Source: a virus | Length of the DNA stretch: 64,000 bases | Virus record (IMG/VR): IMGVR_UViG_3300036846_001134 | Coordinates: 1-64,000 of that record | Reading direction: 5' to 3' (one strand) | Shown: piece after piece, positions 39,060 to 47,896 of the stretch | How positions within the stretch are numbered: the first letter of the stretch is position 1 | Layout of the letters: each line of letters opens with the position of its first letter | Notes under the pieces: model-generated | What the model was told of the DNA's origin: nothing | The model's input: only the letters and a program-made list of their open reading frames with translations | Databases searched by the model: none | Made by a program: the position numbers and the translations under genes

Positions 39060-39341
39060 TTATTTCTGGCGCCGGCCGGACAGGATCGCCGGACGCACCA
39101 GGGCCAGGCCGTCCAGGTGCTTCTGGAACAGGCCGTCAGAGTCCAGGCCGAGCACCCAGTCGAGCGCGTCGAGCACGCCGCTCTCGTAAGTCAGCGACGG
39201 CATGATGGTGCGCCCGCTGGTGGCCACGTTGCCCTTCAAAAACTGGACCGCCGCCCGCACGTCGAAGCGCGCCTTGATGAGGCGCGCCGGGTCGGCGCCG
39301 CAGAACGCGCAACGATCCAGCTCCACCTCACACGGCAACAC
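39060..39341 (-). CDS. Unknown protein with CxxC, 93 aa, GTG start
   Basis: GTG 39341 overlaps the upstream gene by 14 bases. CAFCGADPARLIK near the start, then a helical region (YESGVLDALDWVLGLDSDGL). Not recognised. Confidence 0.55.
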   Translation of the reverse strand: MLPCEVELDRCAFCGADPARLIKARFDVRAAVQFLKGNVATSGRTIMPSLTYESGVLDALDWVLGLDSDGLFQKHLDGLALVRPAILSGRRQK

Positions 39342-39663
39342 TGAGCATCATTGGATCGATCCCGCTTTCAATCAGGTAATCGACCAATGCCTCTTGAGAG
39401 ATCAGCATGCTTTTCTGCGAATCGCCGCGCGGCGGCTCGATCACCCCGCTGCGCCCCCGGAAGCGCCGCACCACCGTGGTCGGATGGACGCGCAGGCGCT
39501 TGGCCACCTCGCTGACCTTCCAATAGTAGGGGAGATCCTCGATGGCGCTGATGGGGACCTTGGGCTTGGGCTTGACCTTGGGCTTCGCCCCGTTAGCAGA
39601 GCTGGCCGTGCCGGGCCGTTTCTTGGACACACGTAGAGCCGGGCGCTTGATTTTAGTCGCCAT
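39328..39663 (-). CDS. Excisionase/MerR-like DNA-binding protein, 111 aa
   Basis: Basic N-terminal 35 residues, then a winged HTH of the excisionase type (YYWKVSEVAKRLRVHPTTVVRRFRG), then a helical tail. Near the integrase it could be a recombination directionality factor, but it may also be a general regulator. No homologue named. Confidence 0.65.
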   Translation of the reverse strand: MATKIKRPALRVSKKRPGTASSANGAKPKVKPKPKVPISAIEDLPYYWKVSEVAKRLRVHPTTVVRRFRGRSGVIEPPRGDSQKSMLISQEALVDYLIESGIDPMMLSVAV

Positions 39664-40036
39664 TAGTAACTCCCTTACTTCCGGTAGTTACCCTTGACCG
39701 CGCTCAGAATCCGCTGCCGCTCCTCTGACTGAGTGGCATATACTTCGGGCGTGTGGGAGGGTCTTATGTTGGTACAGAAAGAATTCTATATACGAAAGAT
39801 ACGAAGCGCAAGAAAAATCTGCATTACTTAGATTGCAAGCGATAGAGGCTGTGGTCGATTCAGAACAGTGCGTGCAATTTATTGCAGGATCTATTGATTT
39901 TGTAAAAATCCGAACTGGGTAAAAGGGGCCATAGCCGAAAGATAGTCCGATAAAAACGCGGGGCCGCGCGCACCGCGCGAGGCTCCCCCACGCGCCCGGC
40001 GGCGCGTGAGAGAATTTGAAACGACAGGTGGAAGCA
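39664..40036. other. Intergenic region with AT-rich insert, divergent starts
   Basis: 373 bases between the divergent HTH and portal genes. From about 39770 to 39935 composition turns sharply AT-rich. It contains only broken frames: on the plus strand a start-less frame ending EAVVDSEQCVQFIAGSIDF plus a few residues, on the minus strand one ending SEERQRILSAVKGNYRK. A GC hairpin (GGGGCC...) lies near 39960-39990 in the portal leader. Confidence 0.4.
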
Positions 40037-42595
40037 ATGATTGACCGCGCCCTCCCCAACGACATCGGGCTGCCGCCAAGCGGCCTCATGGCGCTCGACT
40101 CGCCCCAGGATGAAGGCTATGCCGTCGAGATGGACGACGGCGGGGTTGAGATCCGCTATGGCACCAAGCACGCCGCCCCCATCGACACGCCCTTCGACGC
40201 CAACCTGGCCGACTACCTGGACTACCAGACCTTGCAGAAGCTGGCGAGCGACCTGCGCCAGGCGGTCGAGGAAGACCTCAACTCGCGCAAGGAATGGGAA
40301 AGCGCGCTGGTCGCCGGCTTGGATTTGCTGGGCATCCGCACCGAGGAACGGACCATACCCTGGCCGGGCGCGTGCGGCGTCGTCCACCCGATGATCCTGG
40401 AAGCCGCCGTCCGCTTCCAGAGTAAGTCGATTACCAGACTATTTCCCCCCGAGGGGCCGGCCAACGTGAAAGTTGTGGGCGAGGCCACCCACGCCAAACT
40501 CCAGCAGGCCGGGCGGGTCAAAGACGACCTGAATCACTGGCTCAATGAAAAAATGCCGGAGTATCGGGATGAGACCGAGCAGCTGTTGTTCGCCCTCCCG
40601 GTGGACGGGAGCGCGTTCCGCAAGACCTACTTCGACCCGCTGTTGAAGCGGCCGGTGGCGCAGTTCGTGCCGGCGAGCGACTTCGTGATGCCCTACGGGT
40701 TCCCCTCGCTAGAGACCTGCCCGCGCTACTGCCACCTGATGCGCCAGGCCTACGGCGACGTGATGAAGTTACAGGGGCGTGGCTTCTACCGCAGTGACGT
40801 GCGGATCAGCGAGGCCCCCATCGAACTCAGCCGCTCCGACGAGAAGGTGGCGCGGTTGGGCGGCGTGCAGCCCAGTTACTCGCGCAACGAGCTGTTGACG
40901 TTGCGCGAGATCCACGCCGACCTGCACTTTAGCGAGCTCGACGACGGCGACGAGAGCGCGCCCTATATCGTGACCATCGAGCAGTCGAGCAACGAGGTGC
41001 TCGCGGTGCGCCGCAACTGGCGCGAGGGCGACCCCGACAAGAAGAAGATCGCCTACTACACCCACTATCGCTACGTGCCCTGGAAGGGGGCGTATGGGTT
41101 GGGGCTGATCCACCTGATCGGCGGCATCGGCAAGGGGACCACCAGCATCCTGCGCCAGCTGGTGGACGCCGGCACCCTGGCTAACTTGCCGGGGGGCTTG
41201 AAGACGCGCGGCATGCGGATCAAGGGCGACAACGACCCCATCATGCCGGGGGAGTGGCGGGATGTCGATATCTCGACCAGCAAGATCGCCGACAGCGTGT
41301 TTCCGCTGCCTTACAAGGAACCAAGCGCGGTCCTGTTCCAGCTGCTACAGCTGCTAGTAAGCGAGGGTAAGTCGTTCGCCTCGATTGCCGACCTGGACAT
41401 CAACGCGAGTAGCCAGAACGCGCCGGTCGGCACCATGCTGGCTTTGATTGAGCGGGCGACGGAAGTCATCACCGCCGTGCAGGCGCGGCTGCACCAGGCG
41501 CTCGGCCACGAGCTGAGTATCCTGGGGGAGATCGTTCGGGACCACACGCCGGAAGAGTACGACTACGATCCGGTCAACGCGCCGCGCACCGCCAAGAGTG
41601 ACGACTATGATCAGCAGCTCTCCATCGTGCCCATCAGCGACCCGGCGAGCGCCACCATGGCGCAGCGCGTGATGGAATACCAGGCGGCGCTGCAACTGAG
41701 CGCCACCGCGCCCCAGCTCTATAACCTGCCGCTCCTGCACCGCAGCATGCTGGAGGTTCTGGGCATCGACAACGCCGACCAGATTGTGCCCGACAAGGGC
41801 GACATCGACCCGGCCGACCCGGTGACCGAGAACATGAACATCCTGTGCGCCAAGCCGGTCAAGGTCTTTGAGTGGCAGGACCACGACGCGCATTTGCAAT
41901 GCCACCAGACCTTCCTGCAAGATCCCAAGATCCAGCAGGGCCTGGGACAGACGCCGCTGGCGGCGAGCATTATGTCGAGCGCCCAGGCGCACATCGCCGA
42001 GCACCTGGCCTACCAGTACCGCAAGAACATCGAGGCCCAGATCGGCGTGCCCCTGCCCGCCACCGGCACCAAGCTGCCGCCCGAGATCGAGGACCAGATG
42101 GCGGGCCTGGAGGCGCAGGCCGCGCAGAAGCTCTTGCAGCAAAGCCAGGCGCAGGCCCAGCAGGCGCAGAACCAGCAGCAGCAGCAGGACCCCATGGTCC
42201 AGCTTCAGCAGCAGGAGCTTCAGATCAAGCAACAGGCCAACCAGCAGAGGGCGCAGAACGACGCCCAGAAGCTGCAACTGGATCAGGCCAAGCTCACCCA
42301 GAAGGCACAGAGCGACCAGGCCAAACTGGAGAGCGAGGACCGCCGCGCCGCCGCCAAGATCCAGGGCGATCAGACGCGCACTTTAATTACCGCCGGGGCC
42401 AACCGGGCGGCGACCGAGAGCGGCGAGCGCCAGGCCGGCCTCGCGCACATCCTCGGCCACGCCAAGCTGGCGAGCGGCGAACGTCAATCCGCGCTCGAAC
42501 ATCTGGTTAATATGCAGGAGAGCCAGACGGATCGGGACGCACAACTGCCCATGGCGCCCGAGGCGGCGCCACCGGGCGAGGGTCTGCCACAATGA
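40037..42595 (+). CDS. Portal protein, 852 aa
   Basis: ATG 40037 behind AGGTGGAAGCA. The sequence follows P22-like portals: WPGACGVVHPMILEAAVRFQ, the block with KMPEYRDETEQLLFALPVDG and SAFRKTYFDP, FVPASDFVMPYGFPSLETCP, and a long helical C-terminal barrel rich in Gln/Ala (LLQQSQAQAQQAQNQQQQQD). Twelve copies form the ring through which terminase pumps DNA. It is on the opposite strand to capsid and scaffold, which is unusual. Confidence 0.9.
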   Translation: MIDRALPNDIGLPPSGLMALDSPQDEGYAVEMDDGGVEIRYGTKHAAPIDTPFDANLADYLDYQTLQKLASDLRQAVEEDLNSRKEWESALVAGLDLLGIRTEERTIPWPGACGVVHPMILEAAVRFQSKSITRLFPPEGPANVKVVGEATHAKLQQAGRVKDDLNHWLNEKMPEYRDETEQLLFALPVDGSAFRKTYFDPLLKRPVAQFVPASDFVMPYGFPSLETCPRYCHLMRQAYGDVMKLQGRGFYRSDVRISEAPIELSRSDEKVARLGGVQPSYSRNELLTLREIHADLHFSELDDGDESAPYIVTIEQSSNEVLAVRRNWREGDPDKKKIAYYTHYRYVPWKGAYGLGLIHLIGGIGKGTTSILRQLVDAGTLANLPGGLKTRGMRIKGDNDPIMPGEWRDVDISTSKIADSVFPLPYKEPSAVLFQLLQLLVSEGKSFASIADLDINASSQNAPVGTMLALIERATEVITAVQARLHQALGHELSILGEIVRDHTPEEYDYDPVNAPRTAKSDDYDQQLSIVPISDPASATMAQRVMEYQAALQLSATAPQLYNLPLLHRSMLEVLGIDNADQIVPDKGDIDPADPVTENMNILCAKPVKVFEWQDHDAHLQCHQTFLQDPKIQQGLGQTPLAASIMSSAQAHIAEHLAYQYRKNIEAQIGVPLPATGTKLPPEIEDQMAGLEAQAAQKLLQQSQAQAQQAQNQQQQQDPMVQLQQQELQIKQQANQQRAQNDAQKLQLDQAKLTQKAQSDQAKLESEDRRAAAKIQGDQTRTLITAGANRAATESGERQAGLAHILGHAKLASGERQSALEHLVNMQESQTDRDAQLPMAPEAAPPGEGLPQ

Positions 42596-42759
42596 AAAAA
42601 GTGAAGTTGCTGAAAGGATTCACGCACGACGGCCGGGTCTACCAGATCGACGGGGAGTTCGAGGGATGGCCCTACGAGATCGATACGTTGGCGCGGCAGG
42701 GCTACTGCAAACAGCCAGACGAGGAAACGGCGGACGAGAATGAAAGCCAAGCTGCTTAA
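42592..42759 (+). CDS. Small portal-linked protein, 55 aa
   Basis: ATG 42592 overlaps the portal stop. MKKVKLLKGFTHDGRVYQID then FEGWPYEIDTLARQGYC: a small beta unit. It is a paralogue of the next gene. Confidence 0.65.
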   Translation: MKKVKLLKGFTHDGRVYQIDGEFEGWPYEIDTLARQGYCKQPDEETADENESQAA

Positions 42760-43066
42760 AGCGTTCGCCCACGACGGCCAGGTCTACCAGGTGGGCGACG
42801 AGTACGAGGGGACGCCGCTAGAGATCGAGATCCTGACGCGGCAGGGCTACTGCGCGACGCCGGCCCCGGCACCCGAGCCCAAGCCTGATCCCGAGCCGGA
42901 ACCCGAGTCCAAGGCCAAGCCAGAACCCAAATTCAAGCCGCCGGAAACCCACGCCGATCCCGCCAAGGCCGCGAGCACTCACGCGCCGAAGCATCGGCCC
43001 CCGGCCATGGAGCCCAACCCGCACCGGGTGCCGCCGCCCAAGGCGGGGACATCGCGCCGCCGGTAA
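42740..43066 (+). CDS. Paralogue of 42592 gene with Pro/Lys tail, 108 aa
   Basis: Overlaps the previous gene by 20 bases. The first 38 residues (MKAKLLKAFAHDGQVYQVGD...EIEILTRQGYC) align with the previous protein at most positions, showing tandem duplication; a 65-residue Pro/Glu/Lys tail was added. Probably a structural accessory of the portal vertex. Confidence 0.65.
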   Translation: MKAKLLKAFAHDGQVYQVGDEYEGTPLEIEILTRQGYCATPAPAPEPKPDPEPEPESKAKPEPKFKPPETHADPAKAASTHAPKHRPPAMEPNPHRVPPPKAGTSRRR

Positions 43067-43073
43067 ACATAAA

Positions 43074-43152
43074 AGGCCGGACGCTCTATCCACCGCAAGC
43101 TCCTGATCTCCCCCGAGATTTTAGAACCGCAGCTTCAGGAGGCGTCCGGCCT
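43074..43152 (-). terminator. Terminator between convergent portal and capsid operons
   Basis: AGGCCGGACGC (43074-43084) and GCGTCCGGCCT (43142-43152) are perfect arms; inside, CTCCTGA/TCAGGAG and GATCTC/GAGATT nest further. On the minus strand the stem ends GGCCTTTTATG, giving a short U-run after the capsid gene. On the plus strand the T-run is weak. Confidence 0.75.
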
Positions 43153-43180
43153 CTTACTCCGAAAGCATACCCGGTGACTA

Positions 43181-44092
43181 TTATGCTCCAGGCGAGCCGT
43201 AAATGCCAAGCGGATCGCTGGCCCCGAACGAGTACCGTTCCCTTGCCTTATATCTCACGTTGCCGGTATCGAAGTCGCCGTCGTTGTCGGTCTTCAACGC
43301 CACGCGGACAAAATGCTTCAGCCCGTTGGGGATGTCGGTGATGATGAAGAAGGCATCGGGATCGGTCAGGTAGTGATTCACGAAGTACCCGTCGGGGATG
43401 GTCCCGTTGGTGTAGATCGCGTTCACGTCGTTGTCGCTGGTGCCGGGCCGGTACTGCGAACGCAAGGTACGCGTCGCCGTAAAGACCAGGCCGGCCGGGA
43501 TGATCAGCTTCCTCGGCTTGGCCGCGACCAGCAGGCCCCGGTCGTCCACCCACTGCGAGATGGTCGTCGCCGCATTCTCTAGCGAGGTCTCGTTGAGATC
43601 GGCCGGCGTGGCCGGGGTATTGGCGTTCTGCACGCCGCCCATCACCAGCGGATGGTTGAGCGAGCAAAGCGAGACACCGTCCCCCATCGGGTAGAGCGGA
43701 TCGAAGGCCCGGTTGAGCACCGCCGCGCCCTTGGTTTGTTTCGTGTGCGCCATGCTCCTGGCGAGCGCCTTGGTATAGCGCGCGCTCAAGCTGTCGTAGA
43801 GGTTATCCTCGACCGCTTCCTCGGTGATGCTGAAGCCCACCGCAATGGTCTCGTGGGTGTACCGCGCGACGTAGCTCTCCTGCGCGTCGTCGTAGTGGAG
43901 GGCTTCGCCTTCCGGCTTGACCGGCGCGGGGCCGAAGCCGGTGATTTTCACTTCTTCCTCGAAGGAACGTTCGGAATTTTCAACCGCGAAAATTTCCTTG
44001 TGCTCCTCGGGGTAGCGTTTGTATTCGAGCCCGAACAGAGCGTTCAGTCCGGGCATTAATTCTTTGAGAAGTTGTGCTCTTGAAATCGCCAT
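43181..44092 (-). CDS. Major capsid protein, 303 aa
   Basis: The pattern (LLKELMPGLNALFGLEYKRY, EVKITGFGPAPVKPEGEALH, AVGFSITEEAVEDNLYDSLS, VNHYLTDPDAFFIITDIPNG, VRYKARERYSFGASDPLGIY) matches HK97-fold major capsid proteins of this phage type, with FEEEVKITGFGP in the N-arm/E-loop area. It assembles on the scaffold encoded upstream on the same strand. Terminal gene of the late leftward operon. Confidence 0.9.
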   Translation of the reverse strand: MAISRAQLLKELMPGLNALFGLEYKRYPEEHKEIFAVENSERSFEEEVKITGFGPAPVKPEGEALHYDDAQESYVARYTHETIAVGFSITEEAVEDNLYDSLSARYTKALARSMAHTKQTKGAAVLNRAFDPLYPMGDGVSLCSLNHPLVMGGVQNANTPATPADLNETSLENAATTISQWVDDRGLLVAAKPRKLIIPAGLVFTATRTLRSQYRPGTSDNDVNAIYTNGTIPDGYFVNHYLTDPDAFFIITDIPNGLKHFVRVALKTDNDGDFDTGNVRYKARERYSFGASDPLGIYGSPGA

Positions 44093-44104
44093 GACTGAAT
44101 CTCC

Positions 44105-44701
44105 TTAGAAGCCCGCCTGCGCGTTCCAGCGGTGGACGCCCTGGTTCCAGATGACAAGTAAATCGGTAAAAGGATCGCCCACCTGACTGCCGGGCTGATC
44201 CGCGAAACCGATAATTTTGACGGCCAAAGTGGCCGTCAACGCCACGCCCGCATCCGCGCTCACCAGGCTGTTGCCGGTGGACGCGTTGCCCGTGCCGACG
44301 CCGAGCAGGTCGGTATTGGCGCCGAGCGCGGTGGCCGCGACCGTCCCATTGGCCTGAACCATGAAAACGCAGATGGGGCTGTCGATGATCTTGAACTTGA
44401 CCTTGGTGGCCCCGTTCGAGATCCCGTTCGCCGCAAAGGACTGCGCGTTAACGAACCCGCGAATCGGGTCCTGATATTCGCAGCCCAGAAAGACGCCCAC
44501 CGGCGAGTTCGCGTTCACGGTCGTGATCGGACTCGCGGTAAGCACCGTCGGTTGCCCGTTAACCAAGGCGACCGGATCACCGTAGAAAAAGCCCTTGGCC
44601 GAGTTGAGAGTCATCGGGAAGGAACGGATCGCCCCAGCAAAGGGCAGGCCTCCCAGTAACTGCACCGGCCTCAAGCCGTAGGGACTGGCGGTTTGCGCCA
44701 T
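44105..44701 (-). CDS. Head decoration-type protein, 198 aa
   Basis: Begins MAQTASPYGLRPVQLLGGLP with FAGAIRSFPM, the start typical of a small capsid-associated protein next to the major capsid gene in many phages. Beta-rich, Gly/Ala/Thr-rich. Probable head decoration or vertex protein. Confidence 0.7.
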   Translation of the reverse strand: MAQTASPYGLRPVQLLGGLPFAGAIRSFPMTLNSAKGFFYGDPVALVNGQPTVLTASPITTVNANSPVGVFLGCEYQDPIRGFVNAQSFAANGISNGATKVKFKIIDSPICVFMVQANGTVAATALGANTDLLGVGTGNASTGNSLVSADAGVALTATLAVKIIGFADQPGSQVGDPFTDLLVIWNQGVHRWNAQAGF

Positions 44702-44821
44702 GAATTTCCTCCCCCATGCTTAAAGACAAGTTGATGGAACGCGGTATCTCGCATCCTGTGCAGTCCGCGCGGCGAACTCGCTCGGGTTTTAGTCGCCCGG
44801 TAGCTTCAGCGAAGGGTGCAG

Positions 44822-45322
44822 TTACGGCTTCGCGAGAGAGGGCAGTTGCGCGCTTGCGCCGGGATCGCGGCGTGCGTCCGGGCCAAAGCGGGTGGTCGAG
44901 CTCGCCTTCCTGTACATCGTCCTGAGCCGGGGATCTTCCTCGGCCATCAGTTGCGAGTTTACCGCCTGCATCTGATCCTGGTTCTGATTGCGGTAATACT
45001 CGTTGCGCGCCCGAACGTTTTCGTCGGGCGTAACACATAGTAACAGTCCCCCGACCTCAATGGAATCGGGGAAGCGGCTGTCGCGGTCGGTCATGATTTG
45101 CAGCTCGGGATATTCGGCGAACTTCACCGGGACCCATCCCTCCCTGAGACGGCGCGATACGTTGGTCGCGTCGGGTTGACCGCCAGCCGAAGTGCGAATC
45201 CAGCGGAATCTCTTCCCTGGCCGTTGGTGCGGATCAGGCAGTGAATTGGACGGCGCCCATGCCGCCACTCGCGCCTCCGAAGCGCGGGTAGTTTCCTCAC
45301 GCGGTGTACGATTGTCAGCCAT
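44822..45322 (-). CDS. Unknown virion-operon protein, 166 aa
   Basis: Contains FRWIRTSAGGQPDATNVSRR and EVGGLLLCVTPDENVRARNE, found in hypothetical proteins between scaffold and capsid genes. Basic C-terminal tail. Function unknown. About 120 bases without a gene separate it from the decoration gene. Confidence 0.6.
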   Translation of the reverse strand: MADNRTPREETTRASEARVAAWAPSNSLPDPHQRPGKRFRWIRTSAGGQPDATNVSRRLREGWVPVKFAEYPELQIMTDRDSRFPDSIEVGGLLLCVTPDENVRARNEYYRNQNQDQMQAVNSQLMAEEDPRLRTMYRKASSTTRFGPDARRDPGASAQLPSLAKP

Positions 45323-45323
45323 G

Positions 45324-46274
45324 TTACGAGGCCTCGCTTTCTATTGCAACCTGGTTGGCGTACTGCTCGGGCGTGAGACCCAGGCGGCGCGCCAGCCGCA
45401 CCTGCGACTCTGATAACCGGATCACGCGGGTGCGGCTGGTGGACGTAGCTCCGGTATTGCTACGCGTACCGCCCGCCACTGCCAGCGGGCGGGAGCCTGA
45501 AGGTTCCTTTTCCTCGGCGTGCTCCTCGGCGTGAGGGGCGTTCCCGTTGGTGCCGTTGCGCTCGGGGAAGACCGCCTGGAGGCGCTCGTCGATGGTGCGC
45601 CAGTAAACCTCGGGATTACTGATCGGGCCGATGCCCCGCGCCACCAGGTTATTATGCACCCCCATGGCGAAGGCGGAGCGCTCCTCCTCGCCCGGTTTGT
45701 TGTACCAGGTGTTCTTGGCGAACCATTTTTTGGTGTGCTCGTCGGCCTCGGGTTGGGGCGCGGGCGGCTTCTCGCCAGCCGGCGGCTCGGCGGCCGGCGG
45801 CTCCTTGAGCATGGAGAGGCGGTCCTTCTCGGCCACGGCGCGCGAGAGCTCCTCGTGCGAGCTCACGATGTCGTCGGCCACGCCGCTCTCGTGCGCCGCC
45901 TTGGCCTTGGCCTTGGCCTGCGCAATCTCGGCGTCGGCGCGAGAGATCGCCTGGTGGACCACGGCCTGCTCGCCCGCGCGCACATTTTTGCGCAGCTCGG
46001 CGTTCTCCCGGAACATGCGCTGCGCGTAGTCGCTCGTGACTTGCAGGTCGCGTTCCTTCTGCTCGCGCTGGCGTTTTTCCTCATGGAAGGCGAAGCGCAG
46101 CTTCTTGATGCGGTCCTGCACGCCCTTGCCGTAGCCCGCGATCTCGTCGTCCTTCACGTCCAGATTGCTGGTGTCGCCACTACGCAAGCGCGGCTTCTGC
46201 TCCTCCGGCTCGGGATCGATCTGAACCTCGATCTCCTCCGGCTCCTCCACCATGGTGTCTTTTTCTTCTGCCAT
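45324..46274 (-). CDS. Scaffolding protein, 316 aa
   Basis: Acidic N-terminus, long helical middle (VQDRIKKLRFAFHEEKRQRE...FRENAELRKNVRAGEQAVVH), Pro-rich linker and C-terminal basic helix (VIRLSESQVRLARRLGLTPE QYAN-type). This is the layout of procapsid scaffolds that sit upstream of the major capsid gene. AAGGGGATCTT precedes the ATG at 46274. Confidence 0.85.
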   Translation of the reverse strand: MAEEKDTMVEEPEEIEVQIDPEPEEQKPRLRSGDTSNLDVKDDEIAGYGKGVQDRIKKLRFAFHEEKRQREQKERDLQVTSDYAQRMFRENAELRKNVRAGEQAVVHQAISRADAEIAQAKAKAKAAHESGVADDIVSSHEELSRAVAEKDRLSMLKEPPAAEPPAGEKPPAPQPEADEHTKKWFAKNTWYNKPGEEERSAFAMGVHNNLVARGIGPISNPEVYWRTIDERLQAVFPERNGTNGNAPHAEEHAEEKEPSGSRPLAVAGGTRSNTGATSTSRTRVIRLSESQVRLARRLGLTPEQYANQVAIESEAS

Positions 46275-46283
46275 AAGATCCCC

Positions 46284-46637
46284 TTACAAACTGCGCGAGA
46301 CGCGGTCGGGCTGGCCTACCACCGCCTCCACCGTGTCGTCGTTGATTAAGCGGTATTCCTCGCCATCGATCTTGAACGAGGTTCCCGAGTAGGAACGCAT
46401 CATGATGTGGTCACCCGTCTGGCACCAGGCCCCATCGGGAAACTTCTCCGCGTCCAGGTAGGCCATCGAGCCGCAGGCCACGACCTCGCCCAGCTGCGAT
46501 GCAATCTCTTCGGCCTTGCGTGTCGCCTCGGGCAGAATTACCCCACCCTTGGTCTTCTCGCTGGCCACCAGCAGTCGCACCAGCAGCCGGTAGCCGACCG
46601 GCCGCACGGCGGAAAGAACATCGGTTGCTGTCGTCAT
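46284..46637 (-). CDS. groES: GroES-like co-chaperonin
   Basis: 117 residues with Cpn10 features: VRPVGYRLLVRLLVASEKTK, the mobile loop GGVILPEATRKAEE, GEVVACG, and a C-terminal FKIDGEEYRLINDDTVEAVV. Co-chaperonins cap GroEL; phage versions help fold large or unusual capsid proteins (T4 gp31 is the known case). Its place directly upstream of the scaffold and capsid genes supports that role. Confidence 0.9.
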   Translation of the reverse strand: MTTATDVLSAVRPVGYRLLVRLLVASEKTKGGVILPEATRKAEEIASQLGEVVACGSMAYLDAEKFPDGAWCQTGDHIMMRSYSGTSFKIDGEEYRLINDDTVEAVVGQPDRVSRSL

Positions 46638-46828
46638 TCCTGATCCCCATCCTGGCCGAGGCGCTTGCGGGCCTCGACGATCAGATCCATTGCAAAACGT
46701 ATACCACGAATTTCGCCGACCTTCTCGCGATAGGTGCTGTAGTCCTCGGCGGTGCCGCGCGATATGCCGTCTTGTAAGACCATCAAATGCTCCTCTAACC
46801 CCCGGCTCAAGATATAGTCGAGGTTCAT
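46634..46828 (-). CDS. Small conserved phage protein, 64 aa
   Basis: Helical (YILSRGLEEHLMVLQDGISR, IRGIRFAMDLIVEARKRLG). Proteins of this pattern are found in phage head operons; activity unknown. Overlaps both neighbours (ATGA). Confidence 0.65.
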   Translation of the reverse strand: MNLDYILSRGLEEHLMVLQDGISRGTAEDYSTYREKVGEIRGIRFAMDLIVEARKRLGQDGDQE

Positions 46829-47643
46829 TGGTTCAGGGCGGCGAACTTCAGCGCCCTGCCGCCCCCCTTCATCGGCTTCGCCTGCTGGTCATGGCCATAG
46901 GACAGACGCCGCACTTCCTTGCGCAGGGCATCCAGGCGCTTGGCGCCCGCGTTGGTCGAGCCGTCGCCCAGCGCGGCGACAGTGGGCGCATCGACCACGT
47001 ACTCCCCATCGCTCAACAGCACCCGGCGGCCGGCCGGCGTGGTCGCCTCGATCTCGTCGCTCTGGCCCGAGCCCGGCCCATGCAACAGGCCGCCCACCTG
47101 CATGCCGGCGGGCGGGGGAGCCGCAGGCGGCTGGCCGGGAGGGGGTCCCACTGGCGCCCCGCCCGGCTCGGCCGAAGGCTCGTCGTCCTCTTCCTCATCC
47201 GGCTCCTTCCCCTGCGAGAGCACCATCTGGCGCAGCTCGCGGAACTGCTCCTCGCCGAAGGTATCGATGAAGCGCTTGACGGCTTCCTTGGGGTTGGGAT
47301 GCTCCCCGCGTAGCGCCATCATGGCCTCGCCAACAATCTTCTGCAGACCAGCGTCGTGCGGCGAGAGATCGTCGGGCGAGCCTTTCAGGTCGCCGGGGTC
47401 GGGGGTGTCCACTTCCCCGCCCTCCGCCATGCCGAAGAGGCCGGTCTTGGCAAGCGTCTTGATCTTGGGCAAGGCCTTCTCCTTGGGCATGCTGACGCGC
47501 ACCACGGTGGCGCGCCGCACCGGGTAGTTGTGCGGCTCGTGCCGCGCCGGGCTCGGTCCCCTGTCGGAGGGAATGTCCAGGCCGCGCTCGGGGCCTCCCG
47601 GCCCCATCATGCGCTCGATATTGCGAATCGGGTTATCGGGCAT
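46825..47643 (-). CDS. Virion protein with DGEYVVDAPTVAALG motif, 272 aa
   Basis: ATG 47643 was chosen behind GGAGATCC; the longer frame to 47958 is out of context. The C-terminal GPGSGQSDEIEATTPAGRRV and LLSDGEYVVDAPTVAALGDG motif is common in phage structural proteins upstream of capsid genes. Pro-rich linker in the middle. Role not defined. Confidence 0.65.
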   Translation of the reverse strand: MPDNPIRNIERMMGPGGPERGLDIPSDRGPSPARHEPHNYPVRRATVVRVSMPKEKALPKIKTLAKTGLFGMAEGGEVDTPDPGDLKGSPDDLSPHDAGLQKIVGEAMMALRGEHPNPKEAVKRFIDTFGEEQFRELRQMVLSQGKEPDEEEDDEPSAEPGGAPVGPPPGQPPAAPPPAGMQVGGLLHGPGSGQSDEIEATTPAGRRVLLSDGEYVVDAPTVAALGDGSTNAGAKRLDALRKEVRRLSYGHDQQAKPMKGGGRALKFAALNQ

Positions 47644-47645
47644 AT

Positions 47646-47894
47646 CTATGGATCTCCTTCCTGCACGATACTGATCACCGGCGCGCCGCTCACGGTACGC
47701 ACATACAACGTCCCGACCTTCAGACCTACCGTACTGGTCGGCTGGTCGGTCATGATGTAGCGCGCCGCAGTGACTTCCGCCAGCGCCTGGGCCTGGCCCA
47801 TGTAATGGTTCACCGAGCGCACCAGCGCGGCAATATACTCCTGATTGTAAGTCGGCGGTGGATCGGGCAGCGTCTGTCTGACTTGTCGCGCCAT
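47646..47894 (-). CDS. Small unknown protein, 82 aa
   Basis: ATG 47894. Helical start (NQEYIAALVRSVNHYMGQAQ), then short beta strands (VGTLYVRTVSGAPVISIVQE). Sits between connector and structural genes; probably virion associated. Confidence 0.55.
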   Translation of the reverse strand: MARQVRQTLPDPPPTYNQEYIAALVRSVNHYMGQAQALAEVTAARYIMTDQPTSTVGLKVGTLYVRTVSGAPVISIVQEGDP

Positions 47895-47896
47895 GG

